Shown here: positions 35,337 to 44,003 of the stretch, piece after piece
Position numbering within the stretch: the first letter of the stretch is position 1
Layout of the letters: every line of letters begins with the position of its first letter
Origin: DATJPR01 sp963811705
Lineage (GTDB): Bacteria; Bacteroidota; Ignavibacteria; UBA10030; UBA6906
Reading direction: 5' to 3'
Assembly (NCBI GenBank): GCA_963811705.1
Contig: CAWESL010000007.1
Coordinates: 248,001-312,000 of the forward strand
DNA: 64,000 nucleotides
Position numbers and translations under genes: made by a program
The notes under the pieces: generated by a model
What the model was told of the DNA's origin: nothing
Database searches by the model: none
What the model saw: only the letters and a program-made list of their open reading frames with translations

Positions 35337-37664
35337 TTACACAACGTGAAGCAGCACGGTCTGGACGTCTTCGTCCCGAGACGATGTGCCGATCATGAGT
35401 TCAAAATCTCCCGTCTCCACGAGAAATTTCTTGTCGATGTTTGTAAATGCCAGTTGATTCGGACCGACAGGAAGAGCAATAGTGGCGGATTCGCCGGGTT
35501 TGAGGTGGACCTTCTGAAATCCTTTCAATTCCTTCACAGGGCGTGTGACAGAACTGACAAGGTCGCGGATGTACAACTGGACGACTTCGTGACCGGCACG
35601 GGGACCGTCATTCCTGATGTCAACACGTATGACCGTCGATTCGTCAGCATGAATGGTCGATTTTTCCAGCCTCGGATCGGACAACTGGAAATGCGTGTAA
35701 CTGAGACCGAAGCCGAACGAATAGAGCGGGGTTACATCGTCGAACAAGTATCCCCGACGGGCGGAAGGCTTGTAATTGTAGTAGCAGGGAATGTGGCCCG
35801 CCGACCGCGGGATCGAAATGGGGAGTTTCCCACCCGGGGTATGGTCGCCGAAGAGGGTGTCGGCAACAGCGTTGCCTGCTTCTTGACCGAGGTACCAGCA
35901 ATCCAGTATCGCCGGCACGTTCTCATGGATGAAATTGATGGAGTTCGGCCGGCCGTGGAAGAGCACGACAACCGTGGGTTTCCCGGTCGCAAGAACCGCC
36001 CGGACGAGATCCTCCTGCAAGCCGACCAGGTCGAGCGAGGGCCTGTCTCCCAAATGGGTTTTCAGCCACGCTTCCCTCGAGGTTTGCTCGTTTCCTCCCA
36101 CGGCGAGGATGACGATATCGGCTTTCCGTGCCGTTTCAACAGCCTCCTCGATAGATTTACGATCCTCGTCGCAGTTGGAGGGCGTCACAGCGTCTTCCGA
36201 CCACGATCCGCCGATCGTGATCTTGCACCCCTCACTGTAGAGAACAGACACCTGCTTCGGAAGTTTTTCCTGAATTCCCTTCAAGAGCGTCGTGTAGAAG
36301 AGCGGCGTCCCGCTGTATCCCCCAAGCATGACCCGGTTTGCGTTCGGTCCGATGACCGCGATGGAACCGATTTTTTTCGCATCCAGCGGAAGAAGGTTCC
36401 CCTCGTTCTTCAAGAGGATGATGGTTTCGCGCGCGGCGCGCAGGGCGAGTTCCCGGTTGTCCTGGGCGGTAACGTCGGCCCGGATCGCGTCCGGGTTCAC
36501 GTACGGATCCTCGAACAGGCCGAGGAGGAATTTGTACTTCAGCACAGGGAAGAGCAGATCGTCGAGAGTCGATTCCTCGACGGCTCCACTCTGGACGAGC
36601 TCGAGCAGGAACGGATAGCAATCGGGGTCGGGGGTCTCGATATTGACGCCGGCATTCACGGCCAGCAGTGCCGCATCCCGTTTGTCCTTTGCCAAGGAGT
36701 GGCTGAGCGTATCGAGCTTTTGATGCAGTTCGGTGATTGCAAAGTAGTCCGAGACGACGTACCCCGAGAATCCCCACTCGTCTCGAAGTACGTCCCGCAA
36801 CAACCATCGATTGGCGTGCGACGGGACGCCGTCAATTTCATTGTAGGACGCCATGACGCTGACTGCGCCTGCTTCCTGGAGAACCTCCTTGAAGGGGAAA
36901 AGAAATGTATCGCGGAGGAGTCGCTCGGAGACGTTCACCGGAGCGCAGTTCGTTCCGGATTCCGGCTGACCGTGTGCGGCGAAATGTTTGAGCGTCGCGA
37001 TGAGATGCCTCTTGTCCTTGAAGGTGGCATCACCCTGTAAACCACGGACTGCAGCAATGCCCATCCGTGAGACCAGATACGGATCCTCGCCGAACGTCTC
37101 TTCCACCCGTCCCCAGCGGGGATCACGGGCTACATCGACGACCGGTGTCAGAGCCTGGTGGACACCCCGGGCCCGGGTCTCTGCGGCAATGGAGGCATAG
37201 ATCTCTTCCACCAGTGCGGGATTGAACGTCGCCGCAAGACCGATGGGTTGTGGATAGCTCGTTGCCTCTTTTCCTGCAAGGCCATGAAGGCACTCCTCGT
37301 GAACGATCGCCGGGATCCCGAGTCTCGTGTTCTCGATAATGAAGTGCTGGAGGGCGTTCGCAAGCTCCGCGGTTTCACGTGCTGTCAGTCCTCCGTTCGT
37401 ATCACTCAGCCGCGCAATCTGTCCGAAACCATGCTTGAAATGACGTTCGAAACTGGCGGGACTGAGATTTCCCTCCTGATCGAAGAGCATCTTCTTTTGA
37501 ACCCAGATGCAGAGCATTTGCGCAACTTTCTCTTCAACCGTCATCCGGCTTAGTAGGTCGGCAACCCTGTCATCGACCGGCGCGCCGGCATTCCTGTAGT
37601 CGAGCACCGCTTCATCATTTACCGCCTGGGTACGAGAGAGTCGGTCCGTCATCGTAGATTCCAT
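35337..37664 (-). CDS. Cytoplasmic GH3 beta-xylosidase
   Basis: A 775-residue GH3 enzyme without a signal peptide. The N-terminal barrel includes ARDPRWGRVEETFGEDPYL and KHFAAHGQPESG; the nucleophile is Asp in GYVVSDYFAI, near residue 290. The alpha/beta sandwich (about 390-640) and a C-terminal Fn3-like domain (PRAGHEVVQLYIRD ... FTNIDKKF) complete the usual beta-xylosidase layout. It would hydrolyse imported xylo-oligosaccharides to xylose for XylA/XylB. It is the first gene of the cluster, divergent from the LacI gene, so the operator array at 37801-37856 probably controls it. Confidence 0.92.
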   Translation of the reverse strand: MESTMTDRLSRTQAVNDEAVLDYRNAGAPVDDRVADLLSRMTVEEKVAQMLCIWVQKKMLFDQEGNLSPASFERHFKHGFGQIARLSDTNGGLTARETAELANALQHFIIENTRLGIPAIVHEECLHGLAGKEATSYPQPIGLAATFNPALVEEIYASIAAETRARGVHQALTPVVDVARDPRWGRVEETFGEDPYLVSRMGIAAVRGLQGDATFKDKRHLIATLKHFAAHGQPESGTNCAPVNVSERLLRDTFLFPFKEVLQEAGAVSVMASYNEIDGVPSHANRWLLRDVLRDEWGFSGYVVSDYFAITELHQKLDTLSHSLAKDKRDAALLAVNAGVNIETPDPDCYPFLLELVQSGAVEESTLDDLLFPVLKYKFLLGLFEDPYVNPDAIRADVTAQDNRELALRAARETIILLKNEGNLLPLDAKKIGSIAVIGPNANRVMLGGYSGTPLFYTTLLKGIQEKLPKQVSVLYSEGCKITIGGSWSEDAVTPSNCDEDRKSIEEAVETARKADIVILAVGGNEQTSREAWLKTHLGDRPSLDLVGLQEDLVRAVLATGKPTVVVLFHGRPNSINFIHENVPAILDCWYLGQEAGNAVADTLFGDHTPGGKLPISIPRSAGHIPCYYNYKPSARRGYLFDDVTPLYSFGFGLSYTHFQLSDPRLEKSTIHADESTVIRVDIRNDGPRAGHEVVQLYIRDLVSSVTRPVKELKGFQKVHLKPGESATIALPVGPNQLAFTNIDKKFLVETGDFELMIGTSSRDEDVQTVLLHVV

Positions 37665-37995
37665 GTGAGTAGGGAGAGCTCAGAAGAGAATGAGGCCCGC
37701 ATGCTAAAGTGCCACGCTGGCCAGAAATCCGTTTTCGAACATTGGGGGTGCAAACATCTGAAGTAAAGAGTGCGTTGCCTGCGGTAGCAAGAACGGGTTC
37801 ATGGCATCAGTTCGTTCTTAATTGCATCAGTTCAAAAATCATTGAATCGATTTGATTTTACTAACAAATTATCATCATGTCAAGCCCAAAACGCGCGATT
37901 CGGCCCGATATTAGCACAATAACCGGTAACTGTTGACTTTGACGGTAGGAAGCAGGATACTTACACGAGTAAGTGCAGGAAAAGACAAGTCCACC
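37665..37995. promoter_or_regulatory. Divergent promoter region between GH3 and lacI-type regulator
   Basis: A 331-bp non-coding stretch separates the GH3 start and the regulator start. The central 37800-37880 part is AT-rich and contains the operator-like array. No other gene is seen. Promoters for both directions are presumed; specific boxes could not be placed reliably. Confidence 0.6.
37801..37856. promoter_or_regulatory. LacI-type operator array
   Basis: ATTGAATCGATTTGAT (37841-37856) is an imperfect palindrome with AATCGATT core and central CG. Two direct copies of GCATCAGTTC start at 37804 and 37824, exactly 20 bp apart. Read on the minus strand, the second gives TGAACTGATGCAAT, resembling the site at 4711-4726. 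The regular spacing and sharing with the xylB promoter support operator function for the adjacent regulator. Confidence 0.6.
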
Positions 37996-39012
37996 ATGGG
38001 TTTCTATACACAAGCAGATATTGCAAAAAAATTTAATGTCTCTCGTGTGACGATATCAAAAGCGCTCCAGGGCAACCTTGATATCTCTCCGGCCATGCGA
38101 AAGAAGGTCAAGGAGTTTGCTGACGAGGTTGGCTATAATCCGAATCTCATCGCCAAGAACCTCCACGCAAAGAAGACCCTGACCATTGGCATCGTCATCC
38201 CCGATCTGGAAAACAGCTTCTTCTCCTATGCGGTGGACAGCATGGTGGACGCTGCTGCAACGCATCGCTACCATGCGATTCTCACAGTGTCGCGAGAGAA
38301 CCAGCGGATCGAGAAGGACAACATTGAGAGTCTGCTCGGAATGCGGGTCGACGGATTGCTCATCTGTGTTTCTCAGCGGACGACCGATCCCCAGGTGTTC
38401 AGGGAAGTGCAGAAGATGAATATTCCTTGCGTCTTCTTCGATCGCGACCTCGAAGAAATGGATTGCAGGAGCGTGTCATTCGACGACACCCGCGGCGCGT
38501 TCGATGCCGTCGATCGCGTCATCAAGAATGGCTACTCACGCATCGCACATTTTGCAGGGTACTCGAATGTCAGCATCGGCCGGAAACGCTGTGAAGGGTT
38601 CAAAATGGCGATGCACAGCAACGGACTGGACATTCATCCGGAGTGGATGCCAGAAGGAGGATTTGAAATGCTGGACGGATACCATTCCTTCATGACAATA
38701 GCGCGAAAGAGGAACATACCGGAGATCATTCTTGCGGTGAATGACCGCGTCGCGTTGGGCGCCTACAAAGCCATTAACCAGGTCGGCCTGGACATTCCGA
38801 ACGACATTGGCATCATGGGATTCGGTTTCAACGAAACCGCAGAGATGTTTTCACCCCCTCTCTCTGTCATTCACCAGGATCCCCGGAAATTGGGAACCGC
38901 CGCCCTGGAAATGCTTATCGAAGAAATGGTCGGACCGAAAAACAACGGACCTCGAAAAGTTACTATCGATGAGGAGTTCATCTGGAATCGTTCAATTCTC
39001 AAAAGGCAATAG
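37996..39012 (+). CDS. LacI-family transcriptional regulator
   Basis: A 338-residue LacI/GalR protein. The N-terminal helix-turn-helix reads YTQADIAKKFNVSRVTISKALQGN, followed by the hinge helix region VGYNPNLIAKNLHAKKT. The periplasmic-binding-protein-like sensor domain begins LTIGIVIPDLENSFF. The ATG at 37996 gives the usual LacI start; an upstream TTG at 37933 is open but adds an atypical extension. It is divergent from GH3 and 13 bp upstream of the epimerase gene. Probable repressor of the xylan/xylose genes, released by a sugar; the effector is unknown. Confidence 0.9.
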   Translation: MGFYTQADIAKKFNVSRVTISKALQGNLDISPAMRKKVKEFADEVGYNPNLIAKNLHAKKTLTIGIVIPDLENSFFSYAVDSMVDAAATHRYHAILTVSRENQRIEKDNIESLLGMRVDGLLICVSQRTTDPQVFREVQKMNIPCVFFDRDLEEMDCRSVSFDDTRGAFDAVDRVIKNGYSRIAHFAGYSNVSIGRKRCEGFKMAMHSNGLDIHPEWMPEGGFEMLDGYHSFMTIARKRNIPEIILAVNDRVALGAYKAINQVGLDIPNDIGIMGFGFNETAEMFSPPLSVIHQDPRKLGTAALEMLIEEMVGPKNNGPRKVTIDEEFIWNRSILKRQ

Positions 39013-39025
39013 CGGGAACCTTACC

Positions 39026-40030
39026 ATGAAGAAAGTCATTGTTGCCGGAGCCGGGGGATTCATCGGCGGCCACCTGACAAAAGCACTTGTCGCCAGAGGA
39101 TATACCGTACGCGCCGTGGACATCAAGCCGTTAAACAAGTGGTATCAGATCGACGCCCGTGTGGAGAACATGGTCCTCGATTTGCGCGTCAAACAGAATT
39201 GCTATCAGGCGGTGAACGGGTGCACCGAAGTCTTCAATCTCGCGGCGGACATGGGTGGGATGGGATTCATCGAGACCCACAAAGCGGCATGCATGCTGAG
39301 CGTACTGATCAACACTCATATGCTAATGGCCGCAAAGGACTGCGGTATTGACCGATACTTCTATGCATCTTCGGCGTGCGTGTACAATGGAGAGAAGCAG
39401 ACGGACCCCGACAATCCCGGGCTCAAGGAATCGGATGCCTATCCTGCCCTCGCTGAAGACGGCTATGGCTGGGAGAAGCTGTTCAGCGAACGCATGTGTC
39501 GCCATTTTACCGAGGATTTCGAGTTGATCACGCGAGTCGCCCGGTTCCACAATGTGTTCGGCCCGTTCGGCACCTATGATGGCGGCAGAGAGAAAGCTCC
39601 CGCGGCGTTATGCAGGAAGGTTATCGAAGCACAACTGCTGGGGAACAAGGAAATTGTGATCTGGGGAGACGGGCATCAAACACGGAGTTTCATGTATATC
39701 GATGACTGTGTGAAGGGAATCCTCGCTATCATGGAGAGCGCGATCACGGAACCGATCAATCTCGGCAGCAGTGAAATGGTCTCCATCAACCGCCTGGTCG
39801 GATATGTCGAAGAAATTGCCGGCTGTACGTTGGAACGAAAATACGATCTTGCTGCTCCAAAAGGTGTGCGCGGGCGGAATAGCGACAATACAATGATCAA
39901 ACGCCTGCTTGGCTGGGAACCTTCCATTCCGCTCAAAGAGGGATTACAAAAAACGTTTGATTGGATCCATGAAGAAATGCTCAACAGCACGAAGAGGGGA
40001 TCAAGAAACGCTGTCTTCAATGAAGTGTAG
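39026..40030 (+). CDS. GDP-mannose 3,5-epimerase-like extended SDR
   Basis: A 334-residue NAD-dependent sugar-nucleotide epimerase. GAGGFIGGHL binds the dinucleotide. Residues match plant GDP-mannose 3,5-epimerase closely: the reactive Cys in YASSACVY, YGWEK (Tyr/Lys), FHNVFGPFGTYDGGREKAPAA with the second acid/base Lys, WGDGHQTRSFMYIDD, and GVRGRNSDN. That enzyme converts GDP-D-mannose to GDP-L-galactose or GDP-L-gulose. The open frame extends back to 38741 inside the LacI gene; the ATG at 39026 is correct by homology. Unusual in a xylan locus; see the following two genes. Confidence 0.85.
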   Translation: MKKVIVAGAGGFIGGHLTKALVARGYTVRAVDIKPLNKWYQIDARVENMVLDLRVKQNCYQAVNGCTEVFNLAADMGGMGFIETHKAACMLSVLINTHMLMAAKDCGIDRYFYASSACVYNGEKQTDPDNPGLKESDAYPALAEDGYGWEKLFSERMCRHFTEDFELITRVARFHNVFGPFGTYDGGREKAPAALCRKVIEAQLLGNKEIVIWGDGHQTRSFMYIDDCVKGILAIMESAITEPINLGSSEMVSINRLVGYVEEIAGCTLERKYDLAAPKGVRGRNSDNTMIKRLLGWEPSIPLKEGLQKTFDWIHEEMLNSTKRGSRNAVFNEV

Positions 40031-40051
40031 AAAAACGGGACCACGTACTCC

Positions 40052-41185
40052 ATGGACAGAACAGTCCTCGTCAGTGGTTGCTTTGACCTCCTTCACGCAG
40101 GTCACATCGCTTTCTTCAAAAGCGCAGCTCAGATTGGGAAGCTCGTCGTCGCCGTGGGCGCAGATGACAATGTCCGCACGTTGAAAGGAAGAACACCATA
40201 TTTTTCCCAACAAGAACGCGTGTACATGGTCAGTGCAATCCGCTATGTCGAATGTGCGTTTGTTGCGTCGGGGTCGGGCATGCTGGATTTCGAACCCGAT
40301 ATGATGCGCATCAAGCCCGATGTCTTCGTCGTGAACCAGGATGGTCATTCTTCTGACAAGGAAGCGCTGTGCAAAAGGCTCGGTGTCGAATATCGGGTCT
40401 TGGACAGGATTCCTGAACCGGGGCTCCCTGCCCGCTCGAGTTCGACGACAAAACAGGAACTGCAGTTTCCGTATAGGATTTGCATCGCCGGCGGTTGGAT
40501 GGATCAACCGTGGGTATCGGAGATTCACCCCGGCTCCGTTGTCGTTGCGCAACTCCGGCCAACGATGGAATTCCACGATCGTTCCGGGATGGCGACGAGT
40601 TCACGAAGAGTCGCCTGCGAAATCTGGGGAAACACGGTTCCGCCAGGAAACCCCCTTGTCAACGCAAAACTCCTGTTCGGGGCAGAGAATCCTCCGGGTT
40701 CACAGTACATTTCCGGTTCTCAGGATCACATCGGCCTGCTGAACCCGGGAATAAGTCGTCTGTATTATGACGGAGACTATTGGCCCAGCCATATTGATTC
40801 AACGCGAGACAAGCACCTCTGCGAATGGCTTTCCAGCATCATCCACTTGATTCCCCTGGAACCACGGCCGAGTGGTTATGACCCTCTCATCGAGAAACAC
40901 CTTACACGAGCGATCGTTCAAGAACTTGGCGATGCGGGCGAGCAATGCTGGAACAGCATTCTTCAAAGAAATGCGGCAGGCCTGGGCCGCTCGATGACAA
41001 GGACTCTTCTGGCCTGGAAGAAGATGCTGCCCTATACTGTCCCGGATGACGTGATGAAGGAAATGGAAACGAAGTACTTCCCTTTCACGCTTGGTGCAAC
41101 GCTTTCCGGCAGCGGCGGCGGGTACGCTGTCGTCATATCCGAAAAAGAAATTGCCGGGTCCCTCAGAATCAAGATCATGTTCTGA
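40052..41185 (+). CDS. Nucleotidyltransferase-GHMP kinase-like fusion protein
   Basis: A 377-residue two-domain cytoplasmic protein. Residues 1-135 form a cytidylyltransferase-like domain (GCFDLLHAGHIAFF with the HxGH motif; SSST near 129-132), as in HldE C-terminal and tagatose/glycerol nucleotidyltransferases. Residues about 141-377 resemble GHMP sugar kinases: IAGGWMDQPW near 145, SQDHIGLLNPGISRL, and the C-terminal ATLSGSGGGYAVVI motif. The ATP-binding second motif (GLGSSSA type) is replaced by SGMATSSRR near 178, so kinase activity is uncertain. It is probably sugar activation to an NDP-sugar. It is 21 bp after the epimerase gene, in the same operon. Confidence 0.75.
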   Translation: MDRTVLVSGCFDLLHAGHIAFFKSAAQIGKLVVAVGADDNVRTLKGRTPYFSQQERVYMVSAIRYVECAFVASGSGMLDFEPDMMRIKPDVFVVNQDGHSSDKEALCKRLGVEYRVLDRIPEPGLPARSSSTTKQELQFPYRICIAGGWMDQPWVSEIHPGSVVVAQLRPTMEFHDRSGMATSSRRVACEIWGNTVPPGNPLVNAKLLFGAENPPGSQYISGSQDHIGLLNPGISRLYYDGDYWPSHIDSTRDKHLCEWLSSIIHLIPLEPRPSGYDPLIEKHLTRAIVQELGDAGEQCWNSILQRNAAGLGRSMTRTLLAWKKMLPYTVPDDVMKEMETKYFPFTLGATLSGSGGGYAVVISEKEIAGSLRIKIMF

Positions 41186-41263
41186 GAAATGAAGTCGGAG
41201 TCATCACCGTGGCAGTTGTCTGATTCTCAGGTTGTAGCATCCACCGGGCCAAAGGAAGTCACC

Positions 41264-42604
41264 ATGGACCTGTCCAAGATGTTCAAGAGCGAGGATGGCA
41301 AGAGCTATGTCTTTACCTTCGCGCTCGTCAGCACCCTCTTCCTGTTGTGGGGCATCTGTAACGGGATGATCGACGTTATGGACAAACACTTTCAGGATCA
41401 ACTCCATCTGACGAAAGCCCAATCTGCGTGGGTGCAGTTTGCCCATTACCTGGGGTATCTGCTGATGGCAATGCCCGCCAGCTGGCTGGCGCGCAAACTC
41501 GGCTACAAAGGGGGCATCATTTCCGGGCTTTTGATCGTAGCGCTGGGCGGATTCTGGTTTATTCCGGCAACGTATATCTCATCGTTCTGGGCCTTCTTGC
41601 TGGGGGTGTGTGTCATAGCCATGGGACTGACCATCCTCGAAACGGTCGCGAACCCTTACACAACGGTCCTCGGTCCGAAGATGTTTGCCGCGGCGCGTAT
41701 TAATCTCGCACAATCATTCAACGGCGTTGGATGGATTTTCGGACCGATCATTGGAGGAGTGTTCTTTTATTCCGCGGGTGGCTCAGCGGTCGCTCAAGGT
41801 CAATTGTACATTCCGTACCTTGCCGTCGCTATCATCGTCCTTGTGATGTCGATTGTCTTCTATTTTGCCAACGTCCCCGATCTCAATACTGAAGATGAAT
41901 ATCACGTGAGTGATTCAACCGGCGGCATGGTCAGCCGTTCCATCTGGTCTCACCCGCATTTCGTCGGTGCAGTCGTGGCGCAATTCGTCTACGTCGCGGC
42001 ACAAGCAGGGATCTTCAGTTTCTTCATCAATTACGTCATTGAAGAAATGCCTTCGATTTCTGTCGGCCTCTCCAACAGTTGGTACTTCCGGGATCGTACC
42101 ATGCTGCGTCAGGGCGCCAACTACGTGAATGAACAGGGGGCCACGTTCCTGCTCGGCACGATCGGGTTTCCCTTGTTCCTTCTGGGACGTGCTACGGGAG
42201 CGGCAATCCTGAGAAAATTGAAGGCCCATCGTGTGCTGGGTTCTTATGCGATCGCGAATGTCCTTCTCTGCACCATTGTCGTTACAAGATTGGGCTGGGT
42301 GTCGGTCGCAGCAATGTTCCTGAGCTTCTTCTTCATGTCGATCATGTTCCCGACCATTTTCGCCCTTGGCATTTACGGGCTTGGTGTAAAGGCAAAGCGA
42401 GCATCGGGGTTCATCGTCATGGCGATCATTGGTGGAGCAATCATGCCGAAGCTGATGGGTTACCTTGGCGATGTGCAAAATATGTCCGTGAGCTTTCTCG
42501 TCCCGCTTGCCTGTTTTGCGCTTATCGCAATGTATGGTTATGCGTGGCCGAGACTAAGCAAGGCGGAAACACTGGGGACGGCGCCGGGCGGGAGAGGGCA
42601 CTGA
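41264..42604 (+). CDS. FucP-type sugar:proton symporter (MFS)
   Basis: A 446-residue membrane protein with about 12 hydrophobic segments, of the fucose:H+ symporter family. The conserved first-helix Asp (NGMIDVMDK) and the Glu of GLTILETVANPYTTVLGP match the functional acidic residues of E. coli FucP (D46 and E135). AAAGGAAG lies 5 bp before the ATG at 41264; the frame opens at 41189, but that start lacks a binding site. FucP relatives move L-fucose, L-galactose, D-arabinose and other sugars. It closes the epimerase/nucleotidyltransferase operon, so its cargo may be the substrate of that pathway. Confidence 0.9.
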   Translation: MDLSKMFKSEDGKSYVFTFALVSTLFLLWGICNGMIDVMDKHFQDQLHLTKAQSAWVQFAHYLGYLLMAMPASWLARKLGYKGGIISGLLIVALGGFWFIPATYISSFWAFLLGVCVIAMGLTILETVANPYTTVLGPKMFAAARINLAQSFNGVGWIFGPIIGGVFFYSAGGSAVAQGQLYIPYLAVAIIVLVMSIVFYFANVPDLNTEDEYHVSDSTGGMVSRSIWSHPHFVGAVVAQFVYVAAQAGIFSFFINYVIEEMPSISVGLSNSWYFRDRTMLRQGANYVNEQGATFLLGTIGFPLFLLGRATGAAILRKLKAHRVLGSYAIANVLLCTIVVTRLGWVSVAAMFLSFFFMSIMFPTIFALGIYGLGVKAKRASGFIVMAIIGGAIMPKLMGYLGDVQNMSVSFLVPLACFALIAMYGYAWPRLSKAETLGTAPGGRGH

Positions 42605-42619
42605 AGAAGACGGGATGAC

Positions 42620-42660
42620 GGCGGGTGTTATCAATCAACAACTCCGCGCGAACACCCGCC
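42620..42660 (+). terminator. Hairpin after FucP gene
   Basis: GGCGGGTGTT (42620-42629) pairs perfectly with AACACCCGCC (42651-42660) across a 21-base loop, 16 bp past the stop. There is no U-run, so it is a possible rather than certain terminator. Confidence 0.5.
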
Positions 42661-42705
42661 TCCTGAATCCCACTAATGAGCGTCGACACTTCCTTGCCAA
42701 GGACA

Positions 42706-43591
42706 TCACGGTATGATCATGGTGCCATTCAGTGTATCGCTGCCAGAAGCCACGACGACAGTCTGTTCTCTGACGGCGGCTGAAAGACCTTCGGTGATGG
42801 TGGGATAGACTTGTGGAACAAAGATGGTACGCACTGCAGCGTTGGCATTCAGGCGACCGTATCCGTAGTATTTTGAGAAGGGTTGCCCATCCATGCCGCT
42901 CACCTTGTCGGCGGAGAGCTGAATGGCCGTTCGAATCTGAGAGGGCGAAAGATAAGGATTGACCGAACGCTTCAAGGCAGCCGTGCCGGTGACATAGGGC
43001 GCGGCCATTGAGGTACCCTGCATCCGCCCGCGACCCCGGCAATGCCGGTCGCATCAGAATCCGATGCCCACGAGTCGCTTGAAAAGTTGGGGCCCAGAAG
43101 GATTCTGTCGGGATTGCTGAGGTCCGGATGACACAATGACCGGTTGCTCATGGGAATGCCGGAATCAAGGATCACAACGAGAACGTTAAAACTCCCCTGC
43201 GTGAGATCCCATGCCTGGGTAACGCGAATGTCATCCCCGGGTGTTCCTCCATTTTGCCCGGTATTCAAAAGGGCCCATTGGTGCCCATCCTGAAAATACC
43301 TGTCGTTCGGACTGAGCGAGGCGTGGCCAACCATCTCTGGCTCGATCGCTTCGATCAAGGGACTCTTTTGCGAAGCATGTCAAAGTCCTTCACCAGGGAA
43401 GCGCCATGAAGATCGAGCACGGCTTTGATATCGTGCGCTTGAACACCTGTCTTGATTTTTACCGCAATCCTTCTGTCGACGTACTCAATAAGTCGATCGT
43501 TCCTTCTCTCCTCCTTGATGCGTCTGTTTGCAAGCATGTTTGCGCGCATGCGGACTCGAACAAGATTACAGAGGCGAATACAGTTCGACAA
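42706..43591 (-). pseudogene. Broken subtilisin-like (S8) serine protease
   Basis: Three pieces lie in different frames. 43355-43591 encodes a propeptide-like stretch (VKIKTGVQAHDIKAVLDLHG). 42972-43358 encodes the start of an S8 domain (NDRYFQDGHQWALLNTGQNG, then VVILDSGI with the catalytic Asp). 42706-43023 encodes the end (GTSMAAPYVTGTAAL with the catalytic Ser). A frameshift near 43357 separates the first two. The His-containing middle (HGTHVAG) is missing: SDATGIAGVAGG runs almost directly into QGTSMAAP. There is no signal peptide. A non-functional relic. Confidence 0.8.
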
Positions 43592-43858
43592 GGAGGATCA
43601 ACAATAGATGCCCGCCGAATCGCATGCTTGGTCTCTTCGACTCTATAATAATGAGGTGCTCGTCCACGTCTGGATCAATGGCAGACGCGAAGGTTGTGGA
43701 CTTCAATTGAGGCGTTCCTGGGGAGCTCCGTTGGAACGAGATGGCTCGACGCTGATTACTTCCTCTAAAACATCGGGCGGCAGGTGGTTTTGTTTCCCGT
43801 TCTATTCGTTAATTTGGGGATGGCCATTGTACTGGATCCGTTTCAATCCGGCAGTCGT

Positions 43859-44003
43859 CGAAACCGTGCAACCGTGCCCGGATTCAGCCTTCTTGTGAAG
43901 CGCTGTCTGCAGGATTTCGTTCGCCTGCCGGCGAAAGTCATCGATCCCCTACCCGTCCCCCCGGGGAGTATACGCGTTTTTTGTTGGTCGTCGCCGAAGA
44001 TTA
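43859..44003 (-). pseudogene. Relic of a GH8 exo-oligoxylanase
   Basis: Minus-strand translation gives IFGDDQQKTRILP, parallel to FFGDDRTQRVYYP of the intact GH8 at 17851-19137. After a frame change it gives DG, stop, GIDDFRRQANEILQTALHKKAESGHG, parallel to GDGQGIYDYRHEAESILQTMLHKE. About 100 codons between these blocks, including both catalytic acidic sites, are gone. DNA similarity to 18535-18620 is visible by eye. It indicates a second GH8 once lay here. Confidence 0.75.

Noticed and set aside
35346..37040. 564-codon plus-strand frame opposite GH3
   Set aside because: Complementary-frame shadow of a clear GH3 enzyme.
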